Counted from the first letter of the stretch, positions 19,635 through 29,188 are shown. The stretch: 64,000 nucleotides of DNA from Sulfitobacter sp. 20_GPM-1509m (GCF_000620505.1 NZ_JIBC01000006.1:434001-498000), one strand, 5' to 3'. Numbers and translations are program-made. Notes: a model not told the origin generated them from the sequence alone.

Positions 19635-19662
19635 AACGGCACGCGCCTGGCGCGGGGCCGTT
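19635..19662 (+). terminator. Possible terminator after tRNA-Pro
   Basis: AACGGC (19635-19640) pairs with GCCGTT (19657-19662) around an inner GCGCC/GGCGC stem, followed by TTCGTG. It lies 26 bp past the tRNA. The T-run is weak. Confidence 0.4.
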
Positions 19663-19686
19663 TCGTGCTGTTTGCGCCAGGGCTGT

Positions 19687-20151
19687 CTATTCGACAGTTT
19701 TGCCCCCGGCGGCGCGCATCATCTGGTCCAGCAGCTGATCCAGCTGGCGGTCCTTGTAATAGACGCGCCGCGCATTGCCCGACTTTTGCGGGACTTCCGC
19801 GAAATAGCTGAATTCGATCATCGTCGACTCGGGTCCCGCATCCGTGCGCCGCTTTTGTTTTTGCATGACGACGGTGGGGGTTTTCAGCGCACCGTCATAT
19901 TCCAGCAGAAGAAAGGCCGCGAAATCGGGCGTGGGCAGGGTGCGGCACTGAATGATTCCCCGCGATGGTGTGGCCAATGTGTCGCCCGGTGAGTCGCAGG
20001 CGGCCCGAAACGCTTCGTGCAGCCCTTCGGGGTCTTGGGCGAACAAGGCCCGGCGTACGGGCAAATCTTGTGGGTTGGTGACGGTTGTCTCTATATATTG
20101 GGGTGCGCAGGCAGCCAAAAAGATGGGCAGGAGTGCCGTGATCGGTTTCAT
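19687..20151 (-). CDS. Putative lipoprotein of unknown function
   Basis: 154 residues. The N-terminus MKPITALLPIFLAACAPQ is a lipoprotein signal with lipobox LAAC, so the mature protein would be lipid-anchored from Cys15. The body contains two further Cys (AACDSPG and IIQCRTLP) that could form a disulfide, and no family I recognise. ATG 20151 is chosen because AAAGGG lies seven bases upstream and it begins the signal peptide; longer in-frame starts only add a basic stretch. It is isolated between the tRNA and the nrdJ regulatory region. Confidence 0.75.
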   Translation of the reverse strand: MKPITALLPIFLAACAPQYIETTVTNPQDLPVRRALFAQDPEGLHEAFRAACDSPGDTLATPSRGIIQCRTLPTPDFAAFLLLEYDGALKTPTVVMQKQKRRTDAGPESTMIEFSYFAEVPQKSGNARRVYYKDRQLDQLLDQMMRAAGGKTVE

Positions 20152-20320
20152 GAACGTGCCCTTTTTGCCAGTTGACCTCAAACGACCACAAATCCCAACA
20201 GAGAACAAACCGTTTCGTGCCGCAATGCAGAACGGTGGATGAAGCTGGGTACAACTTAATGAATAACGTCACATGAATGGGCTAAGTTTCCTGCAAGGTT
20301 CAGAAAATCCGGCTGCAGCC

Positions 20321-20342
20321 TGTGGGTAACATTTGTGGATGA
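20321..20342 (+). promoter_or_regulatory. Pair of DnaA-box-like 9-mers upstream of nrdJ
   Basis: TGTGGGTAA (20321-20329) and TGTGGATGA (20334-20342) each differ by one base from TGTGGATAA, the reverse complement of the consensus DnaA box. They are direct repeats 13 bp apart, about 350 bp before nrdJ. Confidence 0.4.
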
Positions 20343-20459
20343 TTTTGCCCTGCAGCGAGACTGAATCACCCAGGATAGTGGACCGATCAATTATTGAGGT
20401 CGGTCAAGCCTGTTGATGGCAAAAAAACCTAAAAATTTTCGTTGACCTGAGGCGGGTGG

Positions 20460-20506
20460 ATACGTCAGGTTGTGCAGACATCGCCGATCACCACAACATT
20501 TAGTGG
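20460..20506 (+). promoter_or_regulatory. Paired NrdR-box-like sites upstream of nrdJ
   Basis: The 16-mer at 20491-20506 (CCACAACATTTAGTGG) fits the NrdR consensus core C-W-A-n-A-T-n-T-W-G. A weaker copy (ATACGTCAGGTTGTGC) is at 20460-20475. Their start-to-start distance is 31 bp, three helical turns, the usual NrdR arrangement. A -35-like TTGACC lies at 20442. Confidence 0.6.
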
Positions 20507-20573
20507 ACAACACTAACAAGACGTCGGCGACGCTGGGACAGACAAAATTGCGTCAGACAGGACGAAATCCAGG

Positions 20574-20594
20574 GCTGAAACATTCGGTTTCAGC
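20574..20594 (+). other. Perfect hairpin in the nrdJ leader
   Basis: GCTGAAAC (20574-20581), loop ATTCG, GTTTCAGC (20587-20594). An exact eight-pair stem about 100 bases before the nrdJ start. The rest of the 540-bp region from 20152 holds no gene I can support. No cobalamin riboswitch core was recognised. Confidence 0.5.
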
Positions 20595-20691
20595 ACCAAA
20601 AGACGTGTCAATTTCATCCCGGCACCTGCACCAAGCGGACCGCTGCAACGTCAGCGTTTCAACCTGAAAAAGCTGGATATGAGGCAGCGCG

Positions 20692-23600
20692 ATGAAAATT
20701 GATAGAAAGTTCACCCAAGCCGGATCAGATGCCTATGCATCGCTGGATTTCGTGACAACCGTTTCCGAGATTCGCAATCCTGATGGCACGATCGTGTTCC
20801 GCCTCGACAATGTCGAAGTGCCCGCATCCTGGAGCCAGGTCGCCAGCGACGTGATCGCGCAGAAATATTTCCGCAAGGCCGGCGTGCCGAGCAAGGTGAA
20901 GAAAGTAAAAGAAAAAGGCGTTCCTTCGTTCCTGTGGCGGTCGGTTCCCGCTGAAAGTGCCGAGATGGGTGGCGAAACCTCGTCCAAGCAGGTGTTCGAC
21001 CGTCTGGCAGGCGCATGGGCCTATTGGGGCTGGAAGGGTGGCTATTTCACCACCGAGGCGGACGCACAGACCTATTATGACGAAATGCGCCACATGCTGG
21101 CGACCCAACGCGCGGCCCCGAACAGCCCGCAGTGGTTCAACACCGGCCTGCACTGGGCCTACGGCATCGACGGCCCGGCCCAAGGCCACTATTACGTGGA
21201 CTACCAGACCGGCGAGCTGACCCGCTCGAAATCCTCTTATGAACACCCGCAGCCCCACGCCTGCTTTATCCAGTCGGTCGCCGACGATCTGGTGGGTGAC
21301 GGTGGCATCATGGACCTGTGGGTGCGTGAAGCGCGTCTGTTCAAATACGGCTCTGGCACCGGTACCAACTTTTCCTCGCTTCGTGGCGAAGGTGAAAAAC
21401 TGTCGGGCGGTGGCAAGTCCAGCGGCCTGATGGGGTTCCTGAAAATCGGTGACCGTGCAGCGGGTGCAATCAAATCGGGTGGCACCACACGCCGCGCGGC
21501 CAAGATGGTGATCGTCGACGCGGACCACCCCGATATCGAGGATTTCATCAACTGGAAGGTGATCGAAGAGCAGAAAGTGGCGAGCATCGTCGCGGGCTCG
21601 AAAATGCACGAGCAGAAGCTGAACGCGCTGTTCGCCGCGATCAAGGCATGGGACGGCGCAGAGGCCGACGCCTATGACCCTAAGGTGAACGAAGGTCTGA
21701 AGGCGGCCATTCGTGATGCCAAAAAGGTCGCGATCCCAGAGACTTATATCAAACGCGTGCTGGATTATGCCAAACAGGGCCACACCAGCATCGAGTTCCC
21801 GACATATGACACCGACTGGGATTCCGAAGCCTACAGCTCGGTTTCGGGTCAGAACTCGAACAACTCGATCCGCGTGACAAACGCCTTCCTGACGGCCGTT
21901 GAAAAAGATGCCGACTGGGAACTGATCAGCCGCACCGACAACCGCGTGACCAAGACGATCCGCGCCCGCGATCTGTGGGAGCAGGTGGGTCACGCCGCAT
22001 GGGCCTGTGCCGATCCGGGCATCCAGTACCACGACACCGTGAACGAATGGCACACGTGCCCGGCGGACGGTCCGATCCGTGGCTCGAACCCGTGTTCCGA
22101 ATACATGTTCCTGGACGACACCGCCTGTAACCTGGCGTCGATGAACCTGCTGACCTTCCTCAAGGACGGCGTGTTTCAGGTCGAGGATTACATGCACGCA
22201 GCACGTCTGTGGACCGTGACGCTGGAAATCAGCGTGATGATGGCACAGTTCCCGTCGAAAGAGATCGCGCAGCGGTCCTATGATTTCCGCACGCTGGGTC
22301 TGGGCTATGCGAACATCGGCGGTTTGCTGATGAACATGGGCTATTCCTATGACAGCGACGAAGGCCGCGCGCTGTGCGGTGCGCTGACCGCGATCATGAC
22401 CGGCGTAGCCTATGCCACATCCGCCGAAATGGCGGGCGAGCTGGGGGCGTTCCCGGGCTACAAGAAAAACGCCAAGGACATGCTGCGCGTCATCCGCAAC
22501 CACCGCAATGCCGCCTATGGCAACGACGAAGGCTATGAAAAGCTGGCCGTGAAGCCGGTGCCGCTGGACATCGCCGGTTGCCCTGACATGCGTCTGGTCG
22601 AGATGGCCCAAAGCACTTGGGACGAGGCGCTGACGCTGGGCGAAAAGCACGGTTATCGCAACGCGCAGACTTCGGTCATTGCGCCCACGGGCACCATCGG
22701 TCTGGTGATGGACTGTGACACCACGGGGATCGAACCTGACTTTGCGCTGGTGAAGTTCAAGAAGCTGGCCGGTGGCGGTTACTTCAAGATCATCAACCGG
22801 TCGGTGCCTGCGGCGCTGGAAAAACTGGGCTACGGCTCGGCCCAGATCGAGGAAATCGTCAGCTATGCGGTGGGCCACGGCACCATCGGCAATGCGCCCG
22901 GCATCAACCACACGTCGCTGACCGGCCACGGCTTTGGTCCCAACGAGCTGGCCAAGGTGGACGCCGCGCTGGAAAGCGCGTTCGACATCCGGTTCGTGTT
23001 CAACCAGTGGACGCTGGGCGAGGATTTCTGCACCAAGGTGTTGGGCATCCCCGCGGCCAAGCTGAACGATCCCACATTCGACCTGCTGCGCCACCTTGGG
23101 TTCACCAAGCGTGACATCGAACTGGCCAACGACCATGTTTGTGGCACCATGACACTGGAAGGCGCGCCGTTCCTGAAGGAAGAGCATTACGCGATCTTCG
23201 ATTGCGCCAATGCCTGCGGCAAGAAGGGCAAGCGGTATCTGAGCGTCGACAGCCACATCTATATGATGGCCGCCGCGCAGTCGTTCATCTCGGGCGCGAT
23301 CAGCAAGACGATCAACATGCCCAACGATGCCACCATCGAGGATTGCCAGAAGGCGTACGAACTGTCGTGGTCGCTGGGGGTGAAAGCCAACGCGCTGTAC
23401 CGAGATGGTTCGAAACTGTCGCAACCGCTGGCCTCCGCGCTGGTCGAGGATGACGAAGAGGCGGAAGAGATCCTTGCATCCGGTTCGATGCAGGAAAAAG
23501 CCACCGTTCTGGCCGAGAAGATCGTTGAAAAGATCATCGTCAAGGAAATCGTCAAATCGCACCGCGAGAAAATGCCCGAGCGTCGCAAGGGCTATACCCA

Positions 23601-24342
23601 GAAGGCCATCGTTGGCGGGCACAAGGTGTACCTGCGCACCGGCGAATATGCCGACGGCAACCTGGGCGAAATTTTCATCGACATGCACAAGGAAGGTGCG
23701 GGTTTCCGCGCCATGATGAACAACTTTGCCATCGCGGTATCTGTTGGTCTGCAATACGGCGTGCCGCTGGAAGAGTTCGTCGATGCGTTCACCTTCACCA
23801 AGTTCGAACCGGCCGGCATGGTTCAGGGCAACGACAGCATCAAGAATGCAACGTCGATCCTGGATTATATCTTCCGCGAACTGGCGGTGTCCTATCTGGA
23901 CCGTACCGATCTGGCCCATGTGCAGCCCGAAGGCGCGTCGTTCGACAGCATCGGTCGCGGTGTCGAAGAGGGCGTGAGCAACCTGAGCGAAATCAGCGAA
24001 AGTGCCGCCAGCAAATCGTTGGAAGTGCTGAAACAGATCTCGTCCACCGGCTATCTGCGCAAGCGTCTGCCGCAGGATCTGACCCTGTTGCAGGGCGGCA
24101 TGGCCGATCCGGTTGTATCGCTGCAAACCTTGGTGCCCGAAGTGGCCACCGGCACGGGCGGGGCGGCCAGCATGACAACGACTGCGGTCTCGTCTGGGGC
24201 TGTCAGCCTTGATGCGCGGGCCAAGGCAAAAATGCAGGGCTATGAAGGCGAAGCCTGCGGTGAATGTGGCAACTACACGCTGGTGCGCAACGGCACCTGC
24301 ATGAAGTGCAACACCTGCGGCGGTACGTCCGGCTGTAGTTAA
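20692..24342 (+). CDS. nrdJ: Adenosylcobalamin-dependent class II ribonucleotide reductase
   Basis: Reduces ribonucleotides to deoxyribonucleotides using a B12-generated thiyl radical, so no oxygen or second subunit is needed. The protein has 1216 residues, normal for the long NrdJ form. Landmarks are [13 protein letters not shown] near residue 141, the catalytic barrel with [23 protein letters not shown] around 463-485, [20 protein letters not shown], and the C-terminal Cys-rich tail ([21 protein letters not shown] and CGGTSGC) that re-reduces the active site. No nrdAB is seen in the window. Paired NrdR-like sites lie upstream and a structured stretch follows. Confidence 0.97.
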   Translation: MKIDRKFTQAGSDAYASLDFVTTVSEIRNPDGTIVFRLDNVEVPASWSQVASDVIAQKYFRKAGVPSKVKKVKEKGVPSFLWRSVPAESAEMGGETSSKQVFDRLAGAWAYWGWKGGYFTTEADAQTYYDEMRHMLATQRAAPNSPQWFNTGLHWAYGIDGPAQGHYYVDYQTGELTRSKSSYEHPQPHACFIQSVADDLVGDGGIMDLWVREARLFKYGSGTGTNFSSLRGEGEKLSGGGKSSGLMGFLKIGDRAAGAIKSGGTTRRAAKMVIVDADHPDIEDFINWKVIEEQKVASIVAGSKMHEQKLNALFAAIKAWDGAEADAYDPKVNEGLKAAIRDAKKVAIPETYIKRVLDYAKQGHTSIEFPTYDTDWDSEAYSSVSGQNSNNSIRVTNAFLTAVEKDADWELISRTDNRVTKTIRARDLWEQVGHAAWACADPGIQYHDTVNEWHTCPADGPIRGSNPCSEYMFLDDTACNLASMNLLTFLKDGVFQVEDYMHAARLWTVTLEISVMMAQFPSKEIAQRSYDFRTLGLGYANIGGLLMNMGYSYDSDEGRALCGALTAIMTGVAYATSAEMAGELGAFPGYKKNAKDMLRVIRNHRNAAYGNDEGYEKLAVKPVPLDIAGCPDMRLVEMAQSTWDEALTLGEKHGYRNAQTSVIAPTGTIGLVMDCDTTGIEPDFALVKFKKLAGGGYFKIINRSVPAALEKLGYGSAQIEEIVSYAVGHGTIGNAPGINHTSLTGHGFGPNELAKVDAALESAFDIRFVFNQWTLGEDFCTKVLGIPAAKLNDPTFDLLRHLGFTKRDIELANDHVCGTMTLEGAPFLKEEHYAIFDCANACGKKGKRYLSVDSHIYMMAAAQSFISGAISKTINMPNDATIEDCQKAYELSWSLGVKANALYRDGSKLSQPLASALVEDDEEAEEILASGSMQEKATVLAEKIVEKIIVKEIVKSHREKMPERRKGYTQKAIVGGHKVYLRTGEYADGNLGEIFIDMHKEGAGFRAMMNNFAIAVSVGLQYGVPLEEFVDAFTFTKFEPAGMVQGNDSIKNATSILDYIFRELAVSYLDRTDLAHVQPEGASFDSIGRGVEEGVSNLSEISESAASKSLEVLKQISSTGYLRKRLPQDLTLLQGGMADPVVSLQTLVPEVATGTGGAASMTTTAVSSGAVSLDARAKAKMQGYEGEACGECGNYTLVRNGTCMKCNTCGGTSGCS

Positions 24343-24348
24343 GCAAAT

Positions 24349-24550
24349 CACGTTTCCCGATGCGGGAAAACGTGCAGGGGGTTCGGCCGCGCCAGTTCAG
24401 GCCGAACCTCCGCCGAAATAGGGTGGGGCGGAAGATTGTCCTTCCCACCTTGACACGGGGCGGGTGCGCTCGCCCCCTGACGACGCTCAGGCCGCAGGCA
24501 AAAAAATTTCCGAGCGGTTAACACATTGAGCCTGAGTGGCGAGACTTTAC
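24349..24550 (+). ncRNA. Candidate structured RNA between nrdJ and ygiC-like gene
   Basis: A 200-base stretch with no gene but a chain of strong plus-strand stems. These are CACGTTTCCCG/CGGGAAAACGTG (24349-24374), GTTCGGCC/GGCCGAAC (24381-24407), GGAAG/CTTCC (24430-24445, inside GGTG/CACC), GGGGCG/CGCCCC (24457-24476) and CTCAGGC/GCCTGAG (24486-24536), ending at the terminator at 24551. It could be an independent small RNA, the nrdJ 3' region, or a leader with attenuator for the next gene. I match it to no known class. Confidence 0.45.
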
Positions 24551-24576
24551 GGGAGAGCTTCGGCTCTCCCTTTTTT
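24551..24576 (+). terminator. Strong intrinsic terminator with TTCG loop
   Basis: GGGAGAGC, tetraloop TTCG, GCTCTCCC, then six T. A perfect eight-pair stem 208 bases after the nrdJ stop and 158 bases before the next start codon. Confidence 0.93.
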
Positions 24577-24734
24577 CTGCGCGGGTCAGAATTTTTCAGG
24601 GTGTCACGAAACGCATGAAAAACTGAGGGTGCAGGAACGATCGGTCCTGACCCGAATGGATTTACCCAAAACCACCTCTGGTTGCCGCACCCAAATCCGA
24701 TTAAGTCCTGTCCGGAACGCTGGGGGCCTGACAA

Positions 24735-25949
24735 TTGAAAAAGATCACTTTGCCGGAACGGGCGCATTGGCGCGACCATGCCAAAGACGTCGGATTCACC
24801 TTTGCGGATATGCATGGCGAACCCTATTGGGACGAAACCTCGGCCTACGCCTTTACGCTTGAACAGATCGAGACCGATCTGGAAGACCCCTCAACAGCGC
24901 TGCACGACATGTGCCGCGAGGCTGTGGCCGAGATCATCGCCAGCGAAAGCCTGATGGAAAAACTGGCGATCCCCGAGGCGCACCGCGATCTTGTTGCCGA
25001 AAGCTGGAAGCGGGGCGACCCGGAGATATACGGACGGTTCGATTTTGCCTACGACGGTCAGACGCCCGCCAAGTTGTTGGAATATAACGCCGATACGCCC
25101 ACGTCGCTGTACGAAAGCGCGGCGTTTCAGTGGCAATGGTTAGAGAACCAACTGGACGCCGGTGTGCTGCCTGAAGGAACCGACCAGTTCAACGGGATAC
25201 ACGAGGCATTGGTTGCGCGGTTTGCCGAGGTGTTCGAGAAGGACAGCGATTTGCACTTTACCGCTGTTGCCGGAAATCCGGAGGATTACGGCACGGTCGA
25301 GGCTATGGGCTGGGCCGCGCGTGAGGCCGGTTTGGGTGCGCATTACTGTGATCTGGACAAAATCGCGCTCAGCGAGGACGGACAATTCCTGGATGACGAA
25401 GACCGCCGCATCGCGGTTCTGTTCAAGCTGTATCCGTGGGAAGATTTGCTGCGCGATGACTATGCAAACCACATCGACGGATCCGGCTGTCTGTTTCTGG
25501 AACCTGCGTGGAAGGCATTGCTGTCCAACAAGGGGCTTTTGCCGGTGTTGTGGGAGATGTTCGAGGGGCATCCAAACCTGTTGCCCGCCTTTTTCGAGGC
25601 CGATCTGAACGACACCAAGCCGGGCAGCGGCGCGAGTGCTGCTGCCTTTGCCCGCGCCGAGGCGCAATTGGACGCCGGTCATGTGCGCAAACCGATCCTG
25701 TCGCGCGAAGGCGCGTCGGTTTCGATCTTCAAGTCTGGTCAGGTGGTCGAGGAATCGAAAAACACCGACTATTCCGAGCATCCGCGCATCATTCAGGCCT
25801 ATGCGCCATTGCCGCAGTTTGACGGATTTCGTCCTGTGGTCGGTGCCTGGATCATCGGACAGGCTTGCGCCGGAATTGGTATGCGCGAGGACCGGTCGCG
25901 CATCACGCAGGATTTGTCCCGCTTTAAACCCCATTTTATCGTTGCGTAA
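24735..25949 (+). CDS. Glutathionylspermidine synthase-like ATP-grasp protein (YgiC/YjfC type)
   Basis: 404 residues matching the synthetase half of glutathionylspermidine synthase, without the amidase domain. Segments seen are GRFDFAYDGQTPAKLLEYNADTPTSLYE, the nucleotide-site stretch KLYPWEDLLRDDYA, LFLEPAWKALLSNKGLLPVLWE and the C-terminal RPVVGAWIIGQACAGIGMRED. The start is a TTG (24735) nine bases after GGGGG. A 120-base folded leader (GGGTCAG/CTGACCC) precedes it. Paralogues of known structure lack a settled substrate. Its position ahead of ygiB and two carboxyspermidine-pathway genes makes a polyamine or peptide-amine ligation plausible, by inference. Confidence 0.85.
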   Translation: MKKITLPERAHWRDHAKDVGFTFADMHGEPYWDETSAYAFTLEQIETDLEDPSTALHDMCREAVAEIIASESLMEKLAIPEAHRDLVAESWKRGDPEIYGRFDFAYDGQTPAKLLEYNADTPTSLYESAAFQWQWLENQLDAGVLPEGTDQFNGIHEALVARFAEVFEKDSDLHFTAVAGNPEDYGTVEAMGWAAREAGLGAHYCDLDKIALSEDGQFLDDEDRRIAVLFKLYPWEDLLRDDYANHIDGSGCLFLEPAWKALLSNKGLLPVLWEMFEGHPNLLPAFFEADLNDTKPGSGASAAAFARAEAQLDAGHVRKPILSREGASVSIFKSGQVVEESKNTDYSEHPRIIQAYAPLPQFDGFRPVVGAWIIGQACAGIGMREDRSRITQDLSRFKPHFIVA

Positions 25950-25982
25950 CAGGCGCGGCACCCTAGCAGAAAGACGACTGAC

Positions 25983-26564
25983 ATGACCAAACGCTCGAAT
26001 CGCGTTGCTATTATGATCGTTGGCGCGACCGCCTTTGCGCTGGCGGGATGCCGCGAGGAACAGGTGGACGCAGCCGCATTCCCGGATCTGCAAAGCTGTG
26101 TGGACGAAGCGTCGCGCGGCGGGATGTTCACCGCGCAAGATTGCGAGACCTCGTTTGCGCAGGCCGAGGCGCTGCACGTCGAGGCCGCGCCGCGTTATGA
26201 CAGCATTGCCGTTTGCGAAGAGCAGCATGGCGAAGGTGCCTGCGGGACCGAAGCAAGCGCAACACAAGGCGGGTCTGGCAGTATCTTTATGCCGTTGCTG
26301 GCGGGGTATCTGATCGGGAACATGCTGGGAGGAAAGACCGGGATGTCTGCGTCCCAGCCGCTGTATAAAAATGCCGACGGACGCTACACAAATGCCGCGC
26401 GCACCAGCACCTTTTCCAGCAACCAGGGCGCTGCAAAGCTGAACACCTCGCAATTTGTCCGCCCGACCTCGACAATCGGGAAAACACCGATGACACGCGC
26501 CACGGCTGCCACACGTGGCGGCTTTGGCAAGGCTGGTGGTTCAAGGACGGGTTTTGGAGGGTAG
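25983..26564 (+). CDS. DUF1190 lipoprotein (YgiB/YjfM type)
   Basis: 193 residues. The N-terminus (VAIMIVGATAFALAGC) is a lipoprotein signal with lipobox LAGC. The DUF1190 core has paired Cys residues (LQSCVDEASRGG, AQDCETSF, VCEEQHGEGACG), a short hydrophobic GSIFMPLLAGYLIGNMLGG, and a Ser/Thr/Gly-rich tail. YgiB and YgiC homologues are usually adjacent, as here, 33 bp after the ATP-grasp gene. The function is unknown; the pair is inferred to act together at the envelope. Confidence 0.87.
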   Translation: MTKRSNRVAIMIVGATAFALAGCREEQVDAAAFPDLQSCVDEASRGGMFTAQDCETSFAQAEALHVEAAPRYDSIAVCEEQHGEGACGTEASATQGGSGSIFMPLLAGYLIGNMLGGKTGMSASQPLYKNADGRYTNAARTSTFSSNQGAAKLNTSQFVRPTSTIGKTPMTRATAATRGGFGKAGGSRTGFGG

Positions 26565-26825
26565 AGATACCTGCAGACGCTCAAGGTCTAAAACGATATC
26601 GCATTCATCCTGAGCGACACCGACCTTGGGCCGTTTCCACCGACGTCACGTGGCCGGGAGAGGGGCAGACTGTAACCGCGTTTTGCGCTGTGTGTCCTGC
26701 AATCCGATGCCCATCCAACGGTGAGAGCTTGCCCGTGTCGCGGGCATTTTGCCATCGCTCTTGCCATAGCGGCTTCGTCGCCTTAGGTGGGCGGCTTGAG
26801 ACACGGCACAAAGGGGAGCACGCCC

Positions 26826-27920
26826 ATGCAAACGCCCTATTACCTGATCGACAAATCCAATCTGAAAAAGAACATGGAGAAAATCGCCTGGTTGCGTGAC
26901 GCATCCGGTGCGAAATCGCTGTTGGCGCTAAAGTGTTTTGCCACGTGGTCGGTCTTTGATTTCATGTCGCATTATATGGACGGATCGACCTCGTCGTCTT
27001 TGTACGAAGTGCGCCTCGGGGCCGAGAAGTTCGGCGGCGAAACGCACGCCTATTCCGTGGCTTATGCCGATCACGAGATAGAAGAAGTGCTGGGCCACAG
27101 CGACAAGATCATCTTCAACTCCATCGGCCAGCTGACCCGTTTCGATGCCGCATCGCAGGGCCATGTGCGCGGGCTGCGGGTCAATCCGGGTGTGTCGACC
27201 TCGGGGTTCGATCTGGCCGATCCGGCGCGTCCGTTCAGCCGTCTGGGTGAACATGACCCTGACCAGATCGCCGCTGTGGCCGACAAGATCAGCGGGCTGA
27301 TGTTCCACAACAATTGCGAAAACGATGATTTCGACCGGTTCGACGAGATGCTGACCCTGATCGAGGACCGTTTTGGCGCGATCATTGCGCGGATGGACTG
27401 GATCAGCCTGGGCGGCGGCATTCATTTCACCGGCGAAGGCTATCCGCTGGAGCGTCTGGCCGCGCGGCTTAAGGCATTCGCGCAAACCAACGGCGTTCAG
27501 GTCTATCTGGAGCCGGGAGAGGCTGCGATCACCGGGGCGGCGACGCTTGAGGTGACGGTGCTGGACACGCTGCACAACGGCAAGGACCTGGCGATTGTCG
27601 ATGCGTCGATCGAGGCGCATATGCTGGATTTGCTGATTTACCGCGAGCCTGCGAAAGTCAGCCCCGACACCGGCGATCATTCGTGGATGATCTGCGGCAA
27701 GTCCTGCCTTGCGGGCGATATCTTTGGCGAGTTCCGGTTCGACAAACCGATCCAACCCGGTGACCGGATTTCGTTTCAGGATGCAGCCGGTTACACAATG
27801 GTTAAGAAAAACTGGTTCAACGGGGTGAAGATGCCCGGAATCGCCATTCGCGAGTTGGACGGAACCCTGCGCATTGTGCGCGAATTCGATTACGCCGATT
27901 TTTCGGCAGCCCTTTCCTGA
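26826..27920 (+). CDS. nspC: Carboxynorspermidine/carboxyspermidine decarboxylase
   Basis: PLP enzyme of the alanine-racemase fold that decarboxylates carboxy(nor)spermidine to (nor)spermidine. The protein has 364 residues. The cofactor Lys is in SLLALKCFATW near residue 33, and LMFHNNCENDDF and ISLGGGIHFTGEGYPLE are typical of NspC. The C-terminal CGKSCLAGDIFGEF carries the active-site Cys that completes the dimer site. ATG 26826 follows GGGGAG. The 260-bp upstream gap has a weak GCCCG/CGGGC-ATTTT terminator at 26731-26750. A 29-bp gap leads to its partner dehydrogenase. Confidence 0.92.
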   Translation: MQTPYYLIDKSNLKKNMEKIAWLRDASGAKSLLALKCFATWSVFDFMSHYMDGSTSSSLYEVRLGAEKFGGETHAYSVAYADHEIEEVLGHSDKIIFNSIGQLTRFDAASQGHVRGLRVNPGVSTSGFDLADPARPFSRLGEHDPDQIAAVADKISGLMFHNNCENDDFDRFDEMLTLIEDRFGAIIARMDWISLGGGIHFTGEGYPLERLAARLKAFAQTNGVQVYLEPGEAAITGAATLEVTVLDTLHNGKDLAIVDASIEAHMLDLLIYREPAKVSPDTGDHSWMICGKSCLAGDIFGEFRFDKPIQPGDRISFQDAAGYTMVKKNWFNGVKMPGIAIRELDGTLRIVREFDYADFSAALS

Positions 27921-27949
27921 ACACCAGACATAAGAGGTCTCTTGGATAC

Positions 27950-29188
27950 ATGAAACGCAATGTTCTTATCATCGGCGCAGGTGGCGTCGCTCAGGTCGTG
28001 GCGCACAAATGCGCGCAAAACAACGATGTGCTGGGGGATTTGCATATCGCCAGCCGGACGGTTTCGAAATGCGAGGCCATCATCCAGAGCGTGCATGACA
28101 AGGGCGCGATGAAACAGGACGGCGTGTTCAAGGCCCATGCGCTGGATGCGATGGACACCAACGCCGTGGTGGACCTGTTGCAGGGAACGGGCGCGCAGAT
28201 TGTCATTAACGTCGGTTCGCCTTTTGTGAACATGACGGTGCTTGAGGCCTGCATTCAGGCCGGTGCCGCCTATATCGACACGGCGATCCACGAAGATCCC
28301 GCCAAGATCTGCGAAACGCCCCCCTGGTACGGCAACTATGAATGGAAACGCCGCGACGATTGCGCGGCGGCGGGTGTGACCGCAATTCTGGGTGCGGGGT
28401 TCGATCCCGGCATGGTCAACGCATTCGCCCGTTTCGCGGTGGATGAGTATATGGACGAGGTCAAATCCATCGACATCGTCGACATCAACGCGGGCAACCA
28501 CGGCAAGTATTTCTCGACCAACTTCGACCCCGAGATCAACTTTCGCGAGTTCACCGGCACCGTGTACAGCTGGCAGCAGGGCGCGTGGCAGGAGAACAAG
28601 ATGTTCGAAGTGGGCCGCGAGTGGGATCTGCCCGTCGTCGGCAAGCAAAAGGCCTATATGTCGGGCCACGACGAGGTGCATTCGCTGGCGGCCAACTATC
28701 CGCAGGCCGATGTGCGGTTCTGGATGGGCTTTGGCGATCACTACATCAACGTCTTTACCGTTCTGCAAAACCTCGGCCTGCTGTCCGAACAGCCGGTGGT
28801 GACGGCCGAAGGGCTTGAGGTCATTCCGCTGAAAGTGGTCAAGGCCGTGCTGCCCGATCCGTCCAGCCTTGCGCCGAATTACACCGGCAAGACCTGTATC
28901 GGTGATCTGGTCAAAGGCACCAAGGACGGCGCCGAGGCGGAAGTGTTCGTCTATAACGTGGCCGATCACAAGGAGGCCTATGAAGAGGTCGGCAGCCAGG
29001 GCATTTCCTACACCGCCGGCGTGCCGCCCGTGGCCTTTGCGATGCTGATTGCCGATGGCACCTATGACGTGGCCAAGATGGTCAATGTCGAGGAACTGGA
29101 CCCCAAGCCGCTGTTCACGCTTCTGGACGACATCGGCCTGCCGACACGGGTCAAGGACGCCAAGGGCGACCGGGCCTGGAACGCATAA
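27950..29188 (+). CDS. Carboxynorspermidine/carboxyspermidine dehydrogenase (saccharopine dehydrogenase family)
   Basis: Condenses aspartate semialdehyde with a diamine, reducing the Schiff base with NADPH, to give carboxy(nor)spermidine for NspC. It has 412 residues, the usual length. The Rossmann motif IIGAGGVAQVVAHKCA is at the N-terminus, followed by VINVGSPFVNMTVLEACIQ, GAGFDPGMVNAFARFA and a DINAGNHGKYFSTNFDPEINFREF segment typical of the family. Alphaproteobacterial pairs of this kind usually make spermidine from putrescine; the actual diamine here is not readable. A strong bidirectional terminator follows. Confidence 0.92.
   Translation: MKRNVLIIGAGGVAQVVAHKCAQNNDVLGDLHIASRTVSKCEAIIQSVHDKGAMKQDGVFKAHALDAMDTNAVVDLLQGTGAQIVINVGSPFVNMTVLEACIQAGAAYIDTAIHEDPAKICETPPWYGNYEWKRRDDCAAAGVTAILGAGFDPGMVNAFARFAVDEYMDEVKSIDIVDINAGNHGKYFSTNFDPEINFREFTGTVYSWQQGAWQENKMFEVGREWDLPVVGKQKAYMSGHDEVHSLAANYPQADVRFWMGFGDHYINVFTVLQNLGLLSEQPVVTAEGLEVIPLKVVKAVLPDPSSLAPNYTGKTCIGDLVKGTKDGAEAEVFVYNVADHKEAYEEVGSQGISYTAGVPPVAFAMLIADGTYDVAKMVNVEELDPKPLFTLLDDIGLPTRVKDAKGDRAWNA

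Noticed and set aside
20152-20691. Cobalamin riboswitch before nrdJ
   Set aside because: No B12-box-like core was found; only NrdR-like boxes, DnaA-like boxes and a simple hairpin are visible.
20725-24351. A 1208-codon open frame antisense to nrdJ
   Set aside because: It is the mirror of a highly biased GC-rich gene; its translation shows no family features and nrdJ is unambiguous.
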